From contig NC_085922.1 in assembly GCF_035222485.1 (NCBI RefSeq), forward strand, positions 2,743,001 through 2,807,000: 64,000 bases of DNA, in the 5' to 3' direction. The position numbers were made by a program, and so were the translations under genes. The notes below the pieces were generated by a model. That model was given only the letters and a program-made list of their open reading frames with translations. It did no database searches and was not told where the DNA came from. Origin of the DNA: Podospora pseudoanserina. Lineage: Eukaryota; Ascomycota; Sordariomycetes; Sordariales; Podosporaceae. Positions 58,328 through 64,000 of this stretch are shown here, one piece after another (the first letter of the stretch is position 1; every line of letters starts with the position of its first letter).

Positions 58328-59030
58328 ATGGAGCACCTCTCAATACATGACCACCAACACGGCCCTCCCCCCCCTGGAATGATGCCGCAACCACCTCAAC
58401 ATCCAGGCGGCCCTGTACCCCAGGGCATGATGCCCCCGGGACTCGGCCGCCCTCCCCAGCCCCAGCAGTTGCCAGCCCAGATGTTTACCACTGCTGCTCA
58501 GCTGTTGGATCTCACAGATAGTGTGTTCTCCTGTCCTCTCTCACTCACACATGAGTTCTAAACACCTCACAGAAAAACTCCTGATCTCCCTCCGCGACGG
58601 CCGTAAATTGATAGGCATCCTCCGCAGCTGGGATCAATTCGGTATGTACATCTCTTGAACTATGACGACCCCAAGCCCAAGGAATAAGATATACTCAACA
58701 AGCCAAACAGCCAACCTCGTCCTCCAATCCACAAAAGAGCGCATCTTCGTCCCCCCCGTCCTCTCGGAAAAAGAGCCAACCGGCATCTTCGCCGACATCG
58801 ACCGGGGTACGTTCCTAGTCAGAGGCGAGAACGTGTTGTTGCTTGGAGAAATCGACCTCGACAAGGACGACGATGCGCCCCCGGGGTATCAGCTGGCCGA
58901 CATAAAGATGGTGGAGAAGCTCGCGAGGGAGAGGAAGAAGGAGGAGAAGGTCAAGGAAAAGAAGAAGACCAAGATGCTGGGGAAGGAGGGCTTTGAGGGG
59001 GAGAATTTGGGGGAGATGCCGCTCATCTAA
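58328..59030 (+). CDS. lsm1: LSm1, cytoplasmic mRNA-decay Sm-like protein
   Basis: Three exons: 58328-58520, 58573-58641 and 58711-59030, giving 193 residues. An N-terminal Pro/Met/Gln/His-rich extension (about 50 residues) precedes the Sm fold: Sm1 LLDLTDKKLLISLRDGRKLIGILRSW, then FANLVLQ, and Sm2 FLVRGENVLLLGEID. A Lys/Glu-rich C-terminal helix follows. LSm1 defines the Lsm1-7 ring that binds deadenylated mRNA with Pat1 and starts decapping in P-bodies. The EPTGIFADIDRGTFLVRG stretch separates LSm1 from LSm8. Confidence 0.94.
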
Positions 59031-59342
59031 GAGGTGGGGAGGAGAGGAGAAGGGTAAGGGACTGAAAAAGCAGAATATTGTGAAATGCTTACTTTCAGGT
59101 TCTTGGGGAAGAGAGAGACCTGTTACATGCTCATGGCTTATGCGTAGATATGACATGATTGAGAAGGATGGTTATGAAGAGGAAGAGCATCTCATGGCGA
59201 TGGGTTCGTTACTGAAGCAAGAATGGCATGGAAATGAGGACCATATACCATGTCATGGATTTGGTAAAAGTTTATGACATGAATAGCCATCTACCGCGCT
59301 CACACTCGGCATCGCAACACCCCTCAACTAGGTACACCCATC
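59031..59342. other. Convergent intergenic region
   Basis: 3' ends of LSM1 (+) and the glycosidase gene (-). Nothing recognised. Confidence 0.6.
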
Positions 59343-61526
59343 TCACAAAGCAACCACGAACCCCTCAGCTCTCGCCCCCTCCCTAACCCATTGCTCAGGC
59401 AACTTCACCCCCTCATCATCCACCCAACCCCCAGCCATCATCCCCACCGCCATCAGCAGTCCAGCACTGTTGGGAAAATACGGGGTGGGCACCCTCTCCC
59501 CTCCCACCGCGTAGCCAGCATCATCAAATTTGAAGATGGGATGAAGTAGATACTCCACCGCCTGCTCTACATCCCCCAGTCTCAGGGAATTCATAGCCAA
59601 CAGTGCGAAATCCCACCCGTAGCTCTCATTCAGTCTCCACGTCTCCTTGATCTTGCGAGCCGTGTTGTTGACTACCGTGAGGTCCACCTGCGGTGACGGG
59701 GGAAGGAGACCAAATATCCCAGCCTGAGCAGGGTGGTCAAACGTTGTCTCTGCGGCAATCCACATGTTTGGGATCCCTTCATAAGTAGCATAAGTGTTGT
59801 TGACGACTGGCAGGGGAGCTAAATTATCCCTGACAATACCCCAAATCTCTGGCGACGTCTGGTTCAGTCTCGCTTTCCACTTCGTCGCAACATCAAGACC
59901 AAACCTCCAGTAGGCGAGCTCAAAAGTAGGGTTGAGGGTAATATTAGGGTTGGTATTCTCCGACACGGGATACAACGGAGGGCCGAGGTCGTAGACTTTG
60001 GTGGAGGAGTTGAACCAGGCAAAGTCCGCCATGAAATTCGCCGTTTCTGTCAGGATGGCGTCCCATTTCTGGAGGGTGGTGAGGTTGTTGGGGTGGGAAA
60101 GGTAGTCTGTCTCCGCAAAAAACATTGGGTGAGGCTGCTGCCAGATGAGGAGGGAGTTTATTTCCCCCGGGGATGACCGGCCGGTGAGGGGGTCGGTCAT
60201 TTTGCCCCAGCGGGCTCCGTTGTAGCCTTGCTTTTCTGCGCGGGAGAGGCTGGAGGGGAGGAGTTGGTTGTAGAGGTGGGGGAGGGAGCGGTGGAAGAGG
60301 TCAAGGTGATTCCAGCGGGCGAAGGGGAGGGTGTGCCAGAGGTTCATCTCGAGGTGGAATTTGCCGTGCCAGCCGTTGTTGACTAGGCCGGATTCTTGCG
60401 GGGGGAAATCGGAGGCTGAGTTGACTGCTGTGAGGTATTGGGAGTGGATGATGCGGCGTTGGAGTTCGAGGGCGCGGGGGTCGGAGTGGACGGGGGTGAG
60501 GTCGATGAAGGCGCCTTTGGTCCAGTAGTTTTTCCACCAGTTGCGAGAGGCGGTAGTGATTTGCCGGTAGCTGGCTTTCTTGCTGGAAAAGTTGGGTGTC
60601 GGTGAGAAGGAGATGACGAGTTGGATCTTGGAGGATGATTTAGGGGCGAGGACGTAGCGATGAGTTCCGTCCAGGGGTCCGGTGATGGTTGCTTCACTGC
60701 CTTCCCACTGAATCAATGTATAGTATGTGGTGTCGTCCAACGTGTGCTTGATCTGGGCACTTTGAGGCGAAAGCTGCTTCAGAGTCGTCTTGTGTTTGGA
60801 GGCTAGATTGAAGTGTCCAACAAAAGGAGCATTGAACTTTTCCTTGTCTGGGTAGGGAAAGTCCAGAAATAGACCAATATCTCCCCTTTTCAAGAGTGGT
60901 GACTGAACCTGAACAGCAACAGTGTCAGAGTCCGAATCGGCCCATGTCTGAACTACAATCTTTGACCCATTGAATCTGGAAGATGAGGTCAGTCTTCCCG
61001 ACCACATGTCTAGCTCCTGGGTCTTTTCCTCCAGATCACTTTCGACAACATCATGACCACCAAAGTGTAGTCCGACATTGGCGAGGTTGAGTCTATGAGG
61101 GTTCTCTCTCAGCCAGTTCGAGATGTCGTTTTGGGCTGGGTTTGGCTGTTCATAGCGGACCAGTCTTCCATGCGTCCACCATTCCAAGCCGGTGTAGTCT
61201 TGAGATAATCAGTTGGTTTTCTCATGGATCATATACCTATCTGGTGTCTCATACTCACCTTCTACAGAAGTCTGCCCTGGGGTGGTGGGAAAGCTGAAGT
61301 TGTGCCACCCCCAAGTGTTCATGATAGCAAAAGGCTTGAAGGTTTGGAGCCCGGTAATGTCGGCCCCGAAGGCAAAGTTTCCATTTCCGACTTGCAACGG
61401 GGTTGTATCAGAACTTGCATTTCGGCGTACACTGAAGGACTGCACTACTTTGCGTCTTTGCTCAACAGAAATCCCCTTTGCCTCAGCCAGGCAAAAGAAG
61501 GCAACGATAAGATGGAGAGCTCGCAT
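59343..61526 (-). CDS. Secreted six-hairpin glycosidase-like protein
   Basis: Minus strand, exons 61526-61259 and 61198-59343, giving 707 residues. A signal peptide (MRALHLIVAFFCLAEA) leads to a beta-sandwich-like N-terminal domain (QVGNGNFAFGADITGLQTF) and an alpha-helical domain typical of six-hairpin glycosidases (NLWHTLPFARWNHLDLFHRSL, GYNGARWGKMTDPLTG, INSLLIWQQPHPMFFAETDY). That layout recalls GH65-type phosphorylases/hydrolases, but I do not see a safe family or catalytic residues to name. Several NxS/T sites suggest N-glycosylation. It probably acts on extracellular or cell-wall carbohydrate; substrate unknown. Confidence 0.85.
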
Positions 61527-62549
61527 GTTTGTGTGTCATGACCTCGCAAAAGCGATGTGACTTTCGAGATATAGCAGACTGTCCACATGCTGCACAGCAT
61601 TCTTATACATACAAGTAAGGTAGTATAAACACATGGCAGCCATGTGTTCCCCTCATGCAGCAATATCCCAAAGTGACCCGTTGATCTGGGCAATGGGCCC
61701 TTGATATTCAGCCATCGACCACTAAACCATTAGCCTGGTAGAGACCGCAGAGGTCTGAAGAGGGGTGGTGACATCCATAACAAGGCAAGATATTCTTTCC
61801 CGTTGCAAATAGCAACCAAGGAGAAGAAGGTGGGTTGGAGAACGGCAGCGGGATGGACGGTCACTGCATTGAGGCTGATATGAAATTCCGTCAATAAGCA
61901 AGCTTCCTGATGTTCATTCGAGGGGTGGTGTCGTCAAGTGGTCGCATGCTAAGTGAGGTCTCAAGTACTATCCAAATGACGTGAGAATATCTCCCAACTT
62001 ATTAGAATGGTTCGAGCAGGCATCTCGAGTTCAAAGTTGGGTGACCTGATGTGAGCTGAGGGTTGAGAGTGGAACGGGATCGTAGTCCAGCTGAAACAAG
62101 TGGGCAAGAGTTGGGGAAATTAGGCCCAACTACCCCGCTAAAGTGGGCTAAATGCCGCCCTAGAACGGCCCTGCCACCACGCCGCAGACAGGCCGCCCAG
62201 TTGCTGTTGCTGTGCAGCATTATTTTGCATGTGTTTCCATGCTGGTAAACATCCCACCCACTCAGCCGTCTTTTAACTTTTGTTGACTTTAGACTTTCTA
62301 CGCCCTCTTCCATATCTTGGACTTGTCGCGCCATTCAACCATATCGAGAATCCACAACGAGAGGCCGTCCGATATTCTGTATCTGCCAGTCTTCATCAGA
62401 GGTCTGTTTCGAGCTCTGCTCCGCATTGACAGCAGTGGAGTGTCCCCATTAGCTGCGTCATCATAGCGAATTGCCCCGCTAACATTTGGCACACTGCGAC
62501 CTACAGTTCACCAGTATCCCACAGACAGTTTGCGCTTTGGGTTCTTATC
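61527..62549. other. Divergent intergenic region
   Basis: Upstream of the glycosidase gene (-) and MOB1 (+). No gene recognised. Confidence 0.5.
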
Positions 62550-63520
62550 ATGAGTAACTTCTTGACGACAGTGTGAGTTGACCTCCGGCCGTTACCCCTA
62601 GAGCCCCGACCAAAATCCACGATGCGCCCCTCTTTGCCCATTTTGAGAGAACCCCGAAGACGCTTCACCGACTCGACGTGGGGCGCCTAGCTCAATCCCA
62701 GCGAGACGCACGCGACCATTGCAACAACGAGTTGAAGATATCTTGGCTAACTTGGGCACACTGAAGTAACCAACGGACGAGGAATCAGTTCAGGCCTCGC
62801 GCTGGCGGCAAAGGCGGTGCCACCAGCTTCCAACTTCGTCAATATGCCGAGGCGACCCTTGGCGGGGGGAGTCTTCGCAAGGTGGTGAAGCTTCCTGAGG
62901 GCGAGGATGAGAATGAGTGGTTGGCCGTCAACAGTATGCCCTCTCATTCCTAAAACTACCACCGAAAATGATAGGCCAACTGACTCGTGATGGATAGTGG
63001 TCGATTTCTACAATCAGATCAACCTGCTATATGGCGCCATCACCGAGTTCTGCTCTCCTCAGTCATGTCCCGAGATGAAGGCCACGGATGAGTTTGAGTA
63101 CTTGTGGCAAGACTCGGAGAACTACAAGCGACCAACGAAGATGCCAGCGCCGGCCTACATTGAACAACTCATGACTTGGGTTCAGAGCAATATTGACAAT
63201 GAGTCTGTGCTTCCCAGCCGTATCGGTACGTTGCCCGTCTCTACAGACTAGAGAAGACCCCCTTAACACAAGAAATAGGCGTTCCATTCCCCAAGTCTTT
63301 CCCAGCTCTTGTGCGCCAAATCTTCAAGCGCATGTACCGTGTCTACGCGCACATCTACTGCCACCATTACCCAGTCATCCGAGAGCTCGGCCTGGAACCC
63401 CACCTGAACACCAGCTTCAAGCAGTACGTCCTCTTCATTGATGAGCACAACTTGGCCAGCGGGAAGGACTTTTGGGGTCCTTTGGGGGATCTGGTGGACA
63501 GCATGTTGCGTAGTGACTAG
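62550..63520 (+). CDS. mob1: MOB1, Dbf2/Cbk1-type kinase activator
   Basis: Four exons: 62550-62572 (23 bases), 62767-62933, 62998-63225 and 63279-63520, giving 219 residues, normal for the family. The Mob fold is complete: [48 protein letters not shown], the zinc ligands C and H in that loop and in [10 protein letters not shown], and a C-terminus ending [17 protein letters not shown]. Mob1 binds and activates NDR/LATS-type kinases (Dbf2 for septation and mitotic exit; in moulds also for conidiation). The long first intron (194 bases) and tiny first exon were found by matching the [19 protein letters not shown] start; intron 1 contains a stretch that is not part of the protein. Confidence 0.93.
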
Positions 63521-63988
63521 TCGTGGAAGATTGGGATGCTGGGTTTAAGGATAATGCGTTGCTGGCTTGTTGCATGTGGCGTTTGGGTACAGATGGATGG
63601 ATGGACGGCTGGGAGCTTGGAGCTTGGAGCTTTGGGTTTCAGGGTATGGATGTCTGTCTCTCTGTAATAGGATTCTTGTAATATGGCATTCGGGTAATGC
63701 ATGTATGCGAATCAATGATAAGTAATTGACTTGAATGATAAAATGTATAAAGACCAAGAAATCCAATCGGGCGCAGGGAGGTTACATAGGTGACGGTGGG
63801 TGGTTGGCCCGGTTCCACCCGGCAGCTTTGCTCTTGGCCCCATCACACCCGCCCGCCAGTAGCCCGAAGCTGGCTTTCTGCCTGAGGCACCCCTCTTTTG
63901 CCGAGCAGCCAAACCCCGTTTCTAAAAACTGAAGCTCAGGTTCACGACACTCGAGGTCCGCATCACCGCATCCAATCCCACAGTCACC
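63521..63988. other. Intergenic region at right edge
   Basis: 3' region of MOB1 followed by the probable promoter of the edge gene. Nothing recognised. Confidence 0.5.
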
Positions 63989-64000
63989 ATGTTCTCGCGA
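63989..64000 (+). CDS. Possible start of a gene cut by the window edge
   Basis: An ATG at 63989 in good context (CAGTCACCATG) opens MFSR before the sequence stops. A C/A-rich leader precedes it, as in many fungal genes here. Product cannot be known from four codons. Confidence 0.4.

Overview
The window is nuclear DNA from a filamentous ascomycete. Short spliceosomal introns of roughly 50-190 bases (GTRNGT donors, CTRAC/CTAAC-like branch sites, YAG acceptors) interrupt most genes. The gene set (Dicer-like protein without a recognisable PAZ domain, GH72 glucanosyltransferase, hydrophobin-like secreted protein, DUF7514 protein, Rax1-type RGS protein) is fungal. From memory of family sequences, MOB1, the alpha2 proteasome subunit and Sds3 look most like Sordariomycetes, probably Sordariales; that placement is inference. 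I found no tRNA, rRNA, CRISPR array or intact transposon.

Layout. 1-12 kb holds a DUF7514 protein (+), an MFS sugar/polyol transporter (+), a gene-poor gap with one tentative small gene, and a single-exon isocyanide synthase fused to a TauD-like oxygenase domain (+). 12-24 kb holds an acidic tandem-repeat coiled-coil protein (-), a mitochondrial pyruvate dehydrogenase kinase (+), sphingosine-1-phosphate lyase (-) and a GT34 Golgi mannosyl/galactosyltransferase (-). 24-34 kb holds a membrane RING-CH ubiquitin ligase (-) head-to-head with proteasome subunit alpha2 (+), then an RCC1-like protein (-) head-to-head with Dicer-like 2 (+). 34-43 kb holds a gene-poor stretch, a GPI-anchored GH72 enzyme (+), a Rax1-like RGS protein (-), and a hydrophobin-like Cys-rich secreted protein (+) preceded by a decayed copy of its signal-peptide exon. 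43-64 kb is housekeeping-rich: SOF1 (-)/RPN6 (+) share a promoter, a 2088-residue AT-hook protein (-), an NvfI/CmcJ-like oxidoreductase (+, frame-broken), Sds3 (-)/LSM1 (+), a secreted six-hairpin glycosidase-like protein (-) and MOB1 (+). A new gene appears to start at the right edge.

Most genes are unrelated housekeeping functions. Functional pairs are ubiquitin-proteasome (RING-CH ligase, alpha2, RPN6), cell wall and surface (GT34, GH72, hydrophobin-like), and RNA (DCL2, SOF1, LSM1). The most interesting items are the isocyanide synthase-oxygenase fusion, which lacks the usual P450/NRPS neighbours here, the hydrophobin-like gene with its decayed exon copy, and three genes whose frame breaks in or near G/C- or purine-rich runs. 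Exon coordinates were worked out by hand from splice signals and frame continuity; no alignment or RNA data were available.
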